DNA of 64,000 nucleotides from Bradyrhizobium sp. RD5-C2 (GTDB lineage Bacteria > Pseudomonadota > Alphaproteobacteria > Rhizobiales > Xanthobacteraceae), in contig NZ_BOVL01000012.1 of the NCBI RefSeq assembly GCF_019972155.1, positions 407,359-471,358 on the forward strand, given 5' to 3'. The notes under the pieces are model-generated. The model did no database searches. It saw only the letters and a list, made by a program, of their open reading frames with translations, and was not told the DNA's origin. Below, in pieces: positions 16,420 through 24,984 of the stretch (positions are counted from its first letter, which is position 1; the number at the start of each line of letters is the position of its first letter). A program made the position numbers and the translations under genes.

Positions 16420-16437
16420 GGCGGCATTCACTCAATG

Positions 16438-17028
16438 TCAGCGCACAGCCGGCAGGCCGAGCACATGTTCGGCGTCGGCGATCCAGCGGCGGATCATGGG
16501 ATAGCGTTCCAGCGCGAGTCCGCCGTCCTCCGCAACGCGCGTATAGGCGAGCAGCGAGACGTCGGCGAGCGAGAACGCATCGCCGACCAGGAATTTCGTA
16601 CCGGCAAGATGCCGCTCCAGCTGATCGAGCGCCCCATAGCCGCGCTTGATGAGGTGCGGATCGATCTCCGACACCGCCTTGCCGAGATACACGGTCTGAA
16701 AGCGGCAGACGGCGACATAGGGCTCGTGGCTGTTCTGCTCCCAGAACATCCAGGCATCCATCTGCGCCGCGCGATAGGGGTCGCCGGGGATCAGATCGCT
16801 GCCGCGCGCGAGGTAGCGGATGATGGCGTTGGATTGCGCGAGCGTGCGGCCGTCATCCAGTTCGACCGTCGGCACCTGGCCCCAACCGTTCAGCTTGAGG
16901 AATTCCGCGGTGCGGCTGCCGCCCTTCATGGTGTCGATCTCGACCCATGTGTACGGCAGCGCCAACTTGTCGCACACCCATTTCACCTTCAGGCAATTGC
17001 CTGAATTGGCGTCGCCGTGGATTTTCAT
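16438..17028 (-). CDS. Glutathione S-transferase family protein
   Basis: The 196-residue product has a thioredoxin-like N-terminal domain with WGQVPTVELDDGRTLAQSNA, where the cis-proline (VP) and the glutathione-binding Gln-Ser pair are visible. An all-helical C-terminal domain contains FLVGDAFSLADVSLLAYTRV, with the N-capping motif. The catalytic N-terminal residue is probably Ser9 or Cys12 in ANSGNCLKVK, so the class is uncertain. The downstream GNAT gene follows closely. Confidence 0.88.
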   Translation of the reverse strand: MKIHGDANSGNCLKVKWVCDKLALPYTWVEIDTMKGGSRTAEFLKLNGWGQVPTVELDDGRTLAQSNAIIRYLARGSDLIPGDPYRAAQMDAWMFWEQNSHEPYVAVCRFQTVYLGKAVSEIDPHLIKRGYGALDQLERHLAGTKFLVGDAFSLADVSLLAYTRVAEDGGLALERYPMIRRWIADAEHVLGLPAVR

Positions 17029-17099
17029 CTGAGGTCGCTCCGCTTGCGGAGCAACATCCGATCAGCCGCACATTGCAGTGTCAAGCGAGGCGGCGTGCG

Positions 17100-17951
17100 T
17101 CAGAACTTGTAGCCGATGGCGGCGCGCACGCTGTTCTGCGTGACCGACGTGTTCTTGACCGGTGCGAACTTGACGTATTCCCACTCGCCGCGCACGAAGA
17201 CACAGTTCCACAACATGTATTCCAGGCCGAGACCAGCGGTCCAGCCGGCAACGTAGGCGTCCGTCTTCGCATCTGTCGCGGTTTGCGAAAACTGCGGCAG
17301 TGCAAAGGTGGTCGAACTTCCATCAGCAAAGTTGATCGTTCGGTTCACGGAGCTGGTGACTGTGCGCGAAACATCCATTCGGCCGACTGCGAGGCCGCCG
17401 AAGGCGTAAGGCAGGAAGTCACCGGTCGCCCAACCCGCGCGGCCGCGGAATGTCATCTCGTCCTTGAGTTTAAGCGACGCGCTTCCATTCAACGTCACGC
17501 CGTCGGCGGCAGTGGCGCCGACTGGCAGGACCAGGGTCGGCTGAGCGACTTGAATCGGACCCAGACTTCCGGAGGTCGTTGTCGTCAGTCCGGACCAATA
17601 GGTATAGTTTGCTTCGACACCGACCACGACGTCGTCAAACTGATAGTTGCGTCCGACGAATGCGCCGAAGCCCGAGCTTTGCGCATTGACCCGACCCAGC
17701 AGATTGAATTGGGACGTCGGCGCCTGCAGCGTCGTGTTGCGGAAGATGGAATTGGTCAGGGAAGCAACGCTGCCCCCGAAGTCGGTGTTGATCCATGTCT
17801 GGCTGACCTGGCCGCCGGCATACCAGCCGTCCCAGTTTCTGGTCGGCGCGCTGGAAGCGGGAAGACTGCCGCGAAGGAAATCAGGCATGTCGGCCGCCTG
17901 CGCGCCGGTCACCGCCCCGAACATCATCGCCACCAGCAAGAACCTACGCAT
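17100..17951 (-). CDS. Outer-membrane beta-barrel protein
   Basis: The 283-residue product has a signal peptide ending GAQA-ADMP and an aromatic WDGWYAGGQVSQTWINTDFG opening strand. Its last strand is VRAAIGYKF with a terminal Phe, as required for BamA recognition. The overall pattern matches the porin-like, Omp31/RopB-type barrels of Rhizobiales. Several GxxxG-like loops and Thr-rich strands follow. The ATG at 17951 fits the signal peptide. A specific function cannot be given. Confidence 0.82.
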   Translation of the reverse strand: MRRFLLVAMMFGAVTGAQAADMPDFLRGSLPASSAPTRNWDGWYAGGQVSQTWINTDFGGSVASLTNSIFRNTTLQAPTSQFNLLGRVNAQSSGFGAFVGRNYQFDDVVVGVEANYTYWSGLTTTTSGSLGPIQVAQPTLVLPVGATAADGVTLNGSASLKLKDEMTFRGRAGWATGDFLPYAFGGLAVGRMDVSRTVTSSVNRTINFADGSSTTFALPQFSQTATDAKTDAYVAGWTAGLGLEYMLWNCVFVRGEWEYVKFAPVKNTSVTQNSVRAAIGYKF

Positions 17952-18072
17952 TGCAACGCTCCATCCCACTCACCGAATGCGCGTTGATCATCGCCTGTTA
18001 ACCTTAACCAATCGTTGTCGCCGGCGGCTTTCGACCACTCAAGTTGCAGAAGGTGGCGACATGACACGCAAA

Positions 18073-18101
18073 GAAAAACGGCGCGGGATGATCCCGCGCC
18101 G
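18073..18101 (-). terminator. Rho-independent terminator after outer-membrane protein gene
   Basis: CGGCGCGGGA-TGA-TCCCGCGCCG is a perfect 10-bp hairpin, followed on the minus strand by TTTTTC. It lies 42 bases downstream of the stop at 18143. Confidence 0.8.
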
Positions 18102-18142
18102 CTTCAATCGTTAACCGTGAAGGCTCGAAATTAACCCTCAGA

Positions 18143-18994
18143 TCAGCCCTTGCGGATCAGCGGGGGCGGCGGCGGCGGCGGCAGCACGTCGCAGCACGGC
18201 AAGGCGAAGCGCACGCCGAGCTTCACATCCTGCGAGGTCATGTCGCGGTACTGGAAGCTCGAGGGACCGGTCGGCGTGCCGTCGAAGAAGTGACCCTGGC
18301 CGTGGCCGGCCGTGCCCATGTCGAGGTAGCGATAGGCCAGTTCAACCGTGAAGTTGTTGGTGACCCTGTAGGCGACACCGGCATGCAGCGCCCAGGCGAA
18401 GTTGGTCTTGGTGGCGCCGTCGGCGACGAAGGAACTGGTCACGCCGGACCCGGTCGGGAACGTCGCGACGTCGGAGAAGGCCGAGGTCTTGATCACCGCA
18501 GCACCGACACCGGCACCGATGAACGGGGTCAAGCAACCCCAGGTGCCGAGATCGGCGTAGATGTTCGCGAGGCCGACCCAGCTCTGGACGCCGCCGTGGT
18601 AGGTGTCACCCAGCGAACTCGGCCCGGGGAACGTGAAGAAGTCGGTGCCGTTGAAGCTCACCTTGGAGCGATACTCACCGGTGATGTCGGCGCGGAACCA
18701 GCTGTTGAATTGATAGCCGACGCCGACGCCGAACAGCATGCCGCTGTCGAAGCCGGTGCCGAACTGGTTGAACGTGGTGCCGGCCGGCAGCGTGTCGTAG
18801 GCATTGGCGTGCAGCTTGGCCTGGGTGTTGGTCATGCCGATGTCGCCGCGCAGATACCAGCCGCCGAAATCCTGGACCGGCGGAGGAGCATACGCCATCG
18901 GGGGCGGCGGCATGATCGGCATGTCGGCAGCGAACGCCGCCGAGGACAACAGGGATGCCGCTCCGGCGGCGATCAGGGTCTTTACGCTACGCAT
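18143..18994 (-). CDS. Outer-membrane beta-barrel protein with Cys-Cys/polyproline tail
   Basis: The 283-residue product has a signal peptide ending SAAFA-ADMP and a proline-rich linker PPPPMAYAPPP. The barrel resembles Rhizobiales Omp25/31-type proteins, with WYLRGDIGMTNTQAKLH at the start. Conserved strands such as PFIGAGVGAAVI and VELAYRYLDMGTAG follow. Unusually it does not end in an aromatic residue: after VKLGVRFALP come two Cys, then DVL, seven Pro and LIRKG. The ATG at 18994 follows AAGGACGAAG. Confidence 0.82.
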   Translation of the reverse strand: MRSVKTLIAAGAASLLSSAAFAADMPIMPPPPMAYAPPPVQDFGGWYLRGDIGMTNTQAKLHANAYDTLPAGTTFNQFGTGFDSGMLFGVGVGYQFNSWFRADITGEYRSKVSFNGTDFFTFPGPSSLGDTYHGGVQSWVGLANIYADLGTWGCLTPFIGAGVGAAVIKTSAFSDVATFPTGSGVTSSFVADGATKTNFAWALHAGVAYRVTNNFTVELAYRYLDMGTAGHGQGHFFDGTPTGPSSFQYRDMTSQDVKLGVRFALPCCDVLPPPPPPPLIRKG

Positions 18995-19295
18995 TGGCTT
19001 CGTCCTTTTGGCCCAAGTGAGGCGACACGAAAGGCCCCACGTCTGAAACTCACGGGCGGACGATGGCAGCAAATGTTTAAGCGGCACTTAACCCTAATTT
19101 TTAAGGTTGATTTTCTCTCACCTTTTGCTGCGGCTGTTGCTTATGGGGCCATAAAGGCGCGCGTGCAGCGGCGAAAGATGGCGATCTCGCCACAGGTGCT
19201 AATGAAGCGTTGGCGCACGCGCGCGGTTTGCAGCGCACGCAAGCGCTGAGCGTTAGCGAATGCTTAATGAAGGGCGGCGCCCTCGCCGCGGACGT
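18995..19295. other. Intergenic region without a gene
   Basis: This 301-bp gap holds the promoter region of the barrel gene to its left. A small inverted repeat, AACCCTAATTTTTAAGGTT, lies near 19089. I see no coding potential and no repeat element. Confidence 0.5.
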
Positions 19296-20555
19296 TCAGC
19301 GAACGGCCTTCGGCATCTTCGGCAGGAACACCGCGAGCAGGCCGATCGCCGGCAGGAATGAGCACAGCTGATAGACGAAGGCGATGCCGGTGTGGTCCGC
19401 AAGCTTGCCAAGCACCGCGGCGCCGAGACCGCCGATGCCGAAGGCGACGCCGAAGAACACGCCGGAGATCATGCCGAAGCGATGCGGCATCAACTCTTGC
19501 GCAAATACGATGATCGCCGACGTCGCCGACGAAATGATCAGGCCAATCACGACCGTCAGCACGGCGCTTGTGAACAGTCCGGCATAAGGCAACGCCAGCG
19601 TGAACGGCAGCGCGCCGAGGATCGAGAACCAGATCACGTATTTGCGGCCGAAGCGGTCGCCGAGCGGTCCGCCGATGAACGCGCCCGCGGCGTTCGCCGC
19701 CAGGAAGATGAACAGATAGAGTTGCGCCGCCTGCGTCGAGACGCCGAACCGGTCGATCAGATAGAAGATGTAATAGCTCGACAGGCTCGAGACATAGAGC
19801 TGCTTGGAGAACAGCAGCGCAACCAGCACGATGAGCGCGGTCATCACGCGCCGCCGATCCGGATGGTCGGGATGCCGCTCGATGGTGACCGCCTTCTTGC
19901 CTGCGATCTGCGGCTTGTACCAAACGCCGATGCGCCAGAGGATCACGATGGCGAGGAACGCGATCGAGGAGAACCAGGCGATCGAGGGCTGGCCGAACGG
20001 CACCACGATCAGCGCGGCGAGCACCGGCCCCATCGAGGTGCCGAAACTTCCGCCGAGCTGGAACACCGATTGCGCGAAACCGTAACGCCCGCCCGAAGCC
20101 AACCGCGCGATGCGCGAGGATTCCGGGTGGAACACCGCGGAGCCGAGACCGACCAGCGACGCCGCGATCAGGATCATTCCATAGGAGTGCGCGACGCTGA
20201 GCAACAGCAGCCCGAAGAAGGTGAAGCCCATGCCGGTCGCAAGCGAGAACGGCTGCGCTTTCTTGTCGGTGAAATGCCCGACCAGCGGCTGCAGCAGCGA
20301 GGCGGTGAACTGGAACGCCAGCGTGATCATGCCGATCTGCGCGAAGTCGAGCGCGTAATTGTCCTTCAGGATCGGATAGACCGAGGCGATCAGCGACTGC
20401 ATCGTGTCGTTGAGGAAGTGCGAGAAGCTGATGCCGGCAAGCACGACATAGGCCGGCCCCGCAGCGGCGGCCGCCTTCGCGGCCTGCGCGGCAGTCAACT
20501 CCGGCACCGGCACCGGTTCGCCCAGTGCCTGCTCGCTTACGACGGGCTTGTTCAA
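19296..20555 (-). CDS. MFS transporter, fosmidomycin-resistance-like
   Basis: This carrier of about 419 residues has roughly 12 hydrophobic segments. The first is AYVVLAGISFSHFLNDTMQS, which with FHPESSRIARLASGGRYGFA and QSVFQLGGSFGTSMGP is characteristic of the Fsr family. The substrate in this organism is unknown. The start is uncertain: I use the TTG at 20555 (LNKPVVSEQ), since upstream codons would be encoded by a repeat element. Its long Ala/Pro N-terminal stretch precedes the first helix. Confidence 0.82.
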   Translation of the reverse strand: MNKPVVSEQALGEPVPVPELTAAQAAKAAAAAGPAYVVLAGISFSHFLNDTMQSLIASVYPILKDNYALDFAQIGMITLAFQFTASLLQPLVGHFTDKKAQPFSLATGMGFTFFGLLLLSVAHSYGMILIAASLVGLGSAVFHPESSRIARLASGGRYGFAQSVFQLGGSFGTSMGPVLAALIVVPFGQPSIAWFSSIAFLAIVILWRIGVWYKPQIAGKKAVTIERHPDHPDRRRVMTALIVLVALLFSKQLYVSSLSSYYIFYLIDRFGVSTQAAQLYLFIFLAANAAGAFIGGPLGDRFGRKYVIWFSILGALPFTLALPYAGLFTSAVLTVVIGLIISSATSAIIVFAQELMPHRFGMISGVFFGVAFGIGGLGAAVLGKLADHTGIAFVYQLCSFLPAIGLLAVFLPKMPKAVR

Positions 20556-20678
20556 TGCAGCATTCCCGGCAGGATTCGCAAAACTACCTCCGTGTCGTAC
20601 GACGCGGAGGTGAAACGGACCAGTTGCGCTGGACGATGGCAGCGATGCGCTATGTGGCCGACGCGCGAACTCTCTCGC

Positions 20679-20821
20679 CGTCATCCTGAGGAGCGGCCTC
20701 TTGGGCCGCGTCTCGAAGGATGAATCGGCCACCAGCCGGGCCGTGCACCCTTCGAGACGCGCGCAAGAGCGCGCTCCTCCAGCGACAAAGGCGAAGCCTT
20801 TGCGCGAGAGGATGACGGATC
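20679..20821. repeat. Bradyrhizobium-type palindromic repeat
   Basis: The element begins GCCGTCATCCTGAGGAGC and ends GAGAGGATGACGG, so its termini are inverted repeats of one another. Internally it has CTTCGAGACGC and GCGTCTCGAAGG, another inverted pair. It fills most of the 290-bp gap between glmM and the MFS gene. No gene is visible there. Confidence 0.65.
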
Positions 20822-20846
20822 ACTGGCTGATGCAGCCGGAAGGGCC

Positions 20847-22193
20847 TTACGCCGCCGCGGCGTGGCCGAGTGCGCTGACGATGTTGTCGACGACCTCTTC
20901 TACCAGGATGCGATCGTCGCCCTCGCCCATCACGCGGATCACCGGCTCGGTGCCGGAGGGGCGGATCAGCAAACGGCCATGGCCGTTGAGGCGCTTCTCG
21001 CCGTCGGTGATCGCGGACTTGACCTCGGCGTCGTCGAGCGGCTTGCCGCTGCGATAGCGCACGTTCTTCAGGATCTGCGGCAAAGGATCGAAACGCCGGC
21101 AGATCTCCGACACCGGGCGGCGCAGCTTCTGCACCACGGCCAGCACCTGCAACGCAGCGACGAAGCCGTCGCCGGTGGTCGAATAGTCCGACATGATGAT
21201 ATGGCCCGACGGCTCGCCGCCGAGATTGTAGCCGCCGCTGAGCATCTGCTCGAGCACGTAGCGGTCACCGACCGGGGTACGGACCATCGAAAGCCCGAGG
21301 CCCTGCAGGAAGCGCTCCAGTCCGAGATTGGACATTACGGTCGTGACGATGCCGGGCTTGGCGAGGCGCCCCTCTTCCTTCCAGCTCTGCGCGATCACCG
21401 CGAGCAGCTGGTCGCCGTCGACGATATGGCCGCGCTCGTCGACCAGGATGACGCGATCGGCGTCGCCATCGAGCGCGATGCCGATGTCGGCGCGCATCTC
21501 GCGCACCTTCCGCGACAGCGCTTCCGGCGAGGTCGAGCCGCATTCCTTGTTGATGTTGAAGCCGTCGGGTTCGACCCCGATCGGCACCACGTCGGCGCCG
21601 AGCTCCCACAGTGCTTCCGGCACCACCTTGTAGGCGGCGCCATTGGCACAATCGACCACGACGCGCAGGCCGTCGAGCGAGAGGTCGCGCGGCAGGGTGC
21701 GCTTGGCGAATTCGATGTAGCGGTCGTGGACGCCGTCGATGCGGCGGGCGCGGCCGAGGCTCGCGCTCTGCGCCAGGCGGCGGTCGAGCGATTCGTCGAG
21801 CAGCTGCTCGATCTGCTTCTCGACATCGTCGGAGAGCTTGAAGCCCTGCGGGCCGAACAGCTTGATGCCGTTGTCCTCGAAAAGATTATGCGACGCCGAG
21901 ATCATGACGCCGAGATCGGCGCGCATCGACTTGGTCAGCATCGCGATCGCCGGCGTCGGCATCGGGCCGACCAGCAGCACGTCCATGCCGACCGAGGTAA
22001 AGCCTGCGACCATGGCGTATTCGATCATGTAGCCGGACAGCCGCGTGTCCTTGCCGATCACGACGCGATGGCGATGGTCACCACGCTGAAACACCAACCC
22101 TGCGGCCTGCCCCACCTTGAGCGCGAGCTCCGGCGTGATCAGCCCATTGGCGCGGCCCCGAATTCCATCGGTCCCGAAATATTTGCGGCTCAT
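20847..22193 (-). CDS. glmM: Phosphoglucosamine mutase
   Basis: GlmM converts glucosamine-6-phosphate to glucosamine-1-phosphate for UDP-GlcNAc, peptidoglycan and LPS. The 448-residue product starts SRKYFGTDGIRGRAN. It has the phosphoserine loop MISASHNLFEDNGIK with catalytic Ser101, a DGDADR metal-binding loop, and the C-terminal phosphate-binding segment RPSGTEPVIRVMGEG. The ATG at 22193 follows a G-rich TGGGGGTATC. Usually an ftsH or folP gene is adjacent in alphaproteobacteria, but not here. Confidence 0.95.
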   Translation of the reverse strand: MSRKYFGTDGIRGRANGLITPELALKVGQAAGLVFQRGDHRHRVVIGKDTRLSGYMIEYAMVAGFTSVGMDVLLVGPMPTPAIAMLTKSMRADLGVMISASHNLFEDNGIKLFGPQGFKLSDDVEKQIEQLLDESLDRRLAQSASLGRARRIDGVHDRYIEFAKRTLPRDLSLDGLRVVVDCANGAAYKVVPEALWELGADVVPIGVEPDGFNINKECGSTSPEALSRKVREMRADIGIALDGDADRVILVDERGHIVDGDQLLAVIAQSWKEEGRLAKPGIVTTVMSNLGLERFLQGLGLSMVRTPVGDRYVLEQMLSGGYNLGGEPSGHIIMSDYSTTGDGFVAALQVLAVVQKLRRPVSEICRRFDPLPQILKNVRYRSGKPLDDAEVKSAITDGEKRLNGHGRLLIRPSGTEPVIRVMGEGDDRILVEEVVDNIVSALGHAAAA

Positions 22194-22410
22194 GATACCC
22201 CCAACACGGACCTCTCGAACCACCCGGCGAGAGAGTCCTGAACGCCTACCAGTGTAGCGTGCATCGGCCTTATAGACTGCCAGGCGCTAAAATGACTTCA
22301 AAAAATATGATGAATCATTACCGCGGCCGAACCGCGTTTTTCGGCATTAACGCGCTGAAAAATATAACATTATCGCCCTTCAGGCAATCCCCGGGAACGA
22401 GCGCTGTCCC

Positions 22411-22584
22411 CTACCTCTTGCCGCCTCGTTTGACGTGCTGGTCGCCCTTGCTGGGGGCCGGCTGGGTGACATTGACCGGGTCGGAACCGGGAAACGTCTC
22501 CTCCAGGCCCTCTTCCAGGGCCTCGTCGAGCCGGCGCTTTTCGGCATTGTCGTCTGGCTTCGGCTTGGAGCCTGATTGCGTCAT
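22411..22584 (-). CDS. 57-residue conserved small protein
   Basis: This short hydrophilic protein carries LDEALEEGLEETFPGSDPVN, a segment I recognise from many Rhizobiales hypothetical proteins, followed by VTQPAPSKGDQHVKRGGKR. It is charged and probably cytosolic and disordered. The ATG at 22584 follows AGGAGAGCACG. The longer upstream frame is antisense to the lactate dehydrogenase gene and is not real. Function is unknown. Confidence 0.72.
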   Translation of the reverse strand: MTQSGSKPKPDDNAEKRRLDEALEEGLEETFPGSDPVNVTQPAPSKGDQHVKRGGKR

Positions 22585-22707
22585 CGTGCTCTCCTGTCCG
22601 TCTTCAGATTTGGCGGGCCTTCCAACCATGCTAGATGACGGCAAGACCGAACACCCGCAAGACGTCTGCATCGAACTTGCGACCGAGAAGAAGGGCCGGG
22701 AACGTCC

Positions 22708-23844
22708 ATGAAGCACATTACCTGCATTGAAGACCTGCGCCAGCTGCACAAGCGCAGGGTGCCGAAGGCGTTTTTCGATTATGCGGACCGCGGCTCCTAC
22801 ACCGAGGATACGCTGCGCGCCAACTCCGAAGACCTGCAGCAGATCAAGTTCCGCCAGCGCATCCTGGTCGATGTGTCCAAGCGCAGCCTGGCGACCACGA
22901 TCCTGGGTGAACCCTCGGCGATGCCGCTGATCCTGGCGCCGGTCGGCCTGCTCGGCATGCAGCATGGCGACGGCGAGATCCACGCCTGCCGCGCGGCCCA
23001 GGCGGCCGGCATCCCGTTCACCCAGAGCACGATGTCGATCTGCTCGATCGAGGACATCGCGGCCGCCGTCGAACAGCCGTTCTGGTTCCAGCTCTACGTC
23101 ATGAAGGACCGCGGCTTCATCAAGTCGCTGATCGAGCGCGCGATCGCGGCGAAATGCTCGGCACTGGTGCTGACCGTCGATCTGCAGGTGATCGGCCAGC
23201 GCCACCAGGACATCAAGAACGGCATGACGGTGCCGCCGGAATGGTCGCTGTCGAAACTGATCGACTTCGCGACCAAGCCCGCCTGGGTGTCGGGCGTGCT
23301 GCAAGGCAAGCGCCGCACCTTCGGCAACATCGCAGGCCACGTCAAAGGCATGGACGACATCGTCAAGCTCTCGGAATGGACCGCATCGCAGTTCGACACC
23401 ACGTTGAACTGGAAGGACATCGACTGGATCCGCAGCATCTGGCCGGGCAAGCTGATCCTTAAAGGGATTCTTGATGTCGAGGACGCCGAGCTCGCCGCCA
23501 AGACCGGCGCGCAGGCAATCGTGGTGTCCAACCATGGCGGCCGCCAGCTCGACGGCGCTCCGTCCTCGATCGAGGTGCTGCCGGAGATCGTCGACGAGGT
23601 CGGCTCGAAGCTCGAGATCATGTTCGACGGCGGCATCCGCACCGGCATGGACGTCATGCGCGCGCTCGCGCTTGGCGCGAAGTCCTGCATGATCGGCCGC
23701 GCCTATGCCTACGGCCTCGGCGCCGGCGGCGAGGCCGGCGTCGCCAAGGCGCTCGACATCTTGGGCAAGGAGCTCACCACCACGATGGGGCTGTGCGGCG
23801 TCAACACCATCGCCGAGATCGACGACAAGGTGCTGGCCGTTTAG
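22708..23844 (+). CDS. lldD: L-lactate dehydrogenase / alpha-hydroxy acid oxidase (FMN)
   Basis: The 378-residue product is an FMN-dependent (S)-2-hydroxy-acid dehydrogenase that oxidises L-lactate to pyruvate, passing electrons to the respiratory chain or oxygen. Visible features are the N-terminal DLRQLHKRRVPKAFFDYAD, PLILAPVGLLGMQHGDGE, substrate-site SNHGGRQLDGAPS with the catalytic His-Gly pair, and the FMN phosphate segment DGGIRTGMDVMRALALGAK. Its length fits LldD. Glycolate or mandelate oxidation cannot be excluded. It is not next to lactate permease genes. Confidence 0.88.
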   Translation: MKHITCIEDLRQLHKRRVPKAFFDYADRGSYTEDTLRANSEDLQQIKFRQRILVDVSKRSLATTILGEPSAMPLILAPVGLLGMQHGDGEIHACRAAQAAGIPFTQSTMSICSIEDIAAAVEQPFWFQLYVMKDRGFIKSLIERAIAAKCSALVLTVDLQVIGQRHQDIKNGMTVPPEWSLSKLIDFATKPAWVSGVLQGKRRTFGNIAGHVKGMDDIVKLSEWTASQFDTTLNWKDIDWIRSIWPGKLILKGILDVEDAELAAKTGAQAIVVSNHGGRQLDGAPSSIEVLPEIVDEVGSKLEIMFDGGIRTGMDVMRALALGAKSCMIGRAYAYGLGAGGEAGVAKALDILGKELTTTMGLCGVNTIAEIDDKVLAV

Positions 23845-23863
23845 GGCGCAGCCACGTACTCCC

Positions 23864-24006
23864 TCGTCGTCCCGGGCAAGCGAAGCGCGACCTATCGTAG
23901 CCCGTCATTCCGGGATGGTCCGAAGGACCAGACCCGGAATCTCGAGATCCCCCGATGCGCAATTGCGCATCTGAGGTTCGATGCTTCGCATCGCCCCGGG
24001 ATGACG
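23864..24006. repeat. Composite intergenic repeat
   Basis: The first 30 bases (CGTCGTCCCGGGCAAGCGAA onward) are the left end of the 24811-type element. They then run into a different palindrome starting GTCATTCCGGGATG and ending CCCCGGGATGACGC. The inner palindrome contains GCGCAATTGCGC. This looks like one repeat inserted into or truncating another. Confidence 0.6.
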
Positions 24007-24013
24007 CTTCGCG

Positions 24014-24622
24014 TCACATCGGCGGCGCGATGCCGTCGCGGCCGACATTGACGCGGTTGGCTTCCAGCGTGCCGTCGTCTTTCTTCACCGCGCCGAAGAT
24101 GATGATCTTGGCGCCCGGCTTCAGCTCCGACTTGTCGCCGGAGACGAAGGTGACGACCGGGGTATCCGGCGGCACCACGACCTTCTTCTCACCGTCCTTG
24201 TACTTCACCAGGATGTTCTGGCCGTCGGTGCCCTTCACCGTCTCGGCGACGGTGGCGTTGGTCATGGTCGAGTTGGCGCGCAGATCCCAGGGACGGAAGC
24301 CCTCGGCGGCGCCGCGCTGGTTTTCCGGGAAGATGTGAACCGCGATCGCCTTCTGGGTTCCGTCCGGCTCGGGCATCGCGGTGACGCCGATATAGGAACC
24401 GGCCTTGATCTCAGACAGATCGGTCTTGGCGACGCCGAACACCGCGACGTTGTCGGTGGTGCGCACCTTCATGTCGGCGCCGTCGCGCGACTTGATCGAC
24501 AGCATCGCGCCGTCGACGGCCTCGATGGTGCCGCGGATGCGGACCATCGGCGGCTGCTGGGCGGATGCGGCCGAAGTGAAGGCAACGAGAAGCAATGCGG
24601 CGAACAGCGTCGATTTCGGCAT
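24014..24622 (-). CDS. Exported protein, paralogue of the next gene (DUF5666-like)
   Basis: The 202-residue product has a signal peptide (LFAALLLVAFTSAASA-QQ). It consists of two small beta-barrel-like domains: VRIRGTIEAVDGAMLSIKS with KAGSYIGVTAMPE, and NILVKYKDGEKKVVVPPDT with KPGAKIIIFGAV. The pattern resembles the DUF5666 or OB-like type, but I cannot confirm the family. The ATG at 24622 follows GAGGAACACC. Its neighbour at 24985 is a tandem paralogue with the same order of motifs, separated by a repeat. Confidence 0.72.
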   Translation of the reverse strand: MPKSTLFAALLLVAFTSAASAQQPPMVRIRGTIEAVDGAMLSIKSRDGADMKVRTTDNVAVFGVAKTDLSEIKAGSYIGVTAMPEPDGTQKAIAVHIFPENQRGAAEGFRPWDLRANSTMTNATVAETVKGTDGQNILVKYKDGEKKVVVPPDTPVVTFVSGDKSELKPGAKIIIFGAVKKDDGTLEANRVNVGRDGIAPPM

Positions 24623-24984
24623 GGTGTTCCTCATGGGTTTGGCTGGCGAATCAGGGAACACCGGGGAGTTGCAGGTATTCCGTGCGGCTACCTCCCCTTC
24701 GCGGGAAAGTGGCGCGCACGACAACTACGGGCCGGATGAGGATGCCGTTACTGCGGTAACGGACAGGTGATATGCTTGAGCGCTCCACGGCCCGCGGCCC
24801 GAATAGTCTTCGTCGTCCCGGGCAAGCGAAGCGCGACCCGGGACCCATAACCACGACCCTGCGAGATTCGGCACGCTGTGGCCCCGGCTCTTCTCAACAA
24901 TTATGAACGGTGGTTATGGGTCCCGGCTCCCGTGCGCAATTGCGCACTAGGCCGGGACGACACATTGAGAGGCTGCCGTTCGCC
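24623..24984. other. Intergenic region filled mostly by a repeat
   Basis: The 362-bp gap between the two paralogous genes holds the palindromic repeat at 24811-24962 and the presumed promoter of the 24014 gene. No gene is visible. Confidence 0.5.
24811..24962. repeat. Palindromic repeat, family A copy 1
   Basis: The termini are CGTCGTCCCGG and CCGGGACGACA, an inverted pair. Inside are GGGACCCATAACCAC and GTGGTTATGGGTCCC, also inverted. Related copies lie at 41446-41569 and 58711-58848, and a half copy at 23864. The copies share the termini and the central GACCCATAACCAC word but diverge in the loop. Confidence 0.8.

Noticed and set aside
20556..20732. N-terminal extension of the MFS carrier
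   Set aside because: The extra codons are encoded by a dispersed repeat and a non-hydrophobic Arg/Ser-rich stretch, so the shorter start is more likely.
23864..24962. Repeats as transposon ends
   Set aside because: No transposase gene or target-site duplication is visible; the palindromic pattern fits REP-like intergenic elements.
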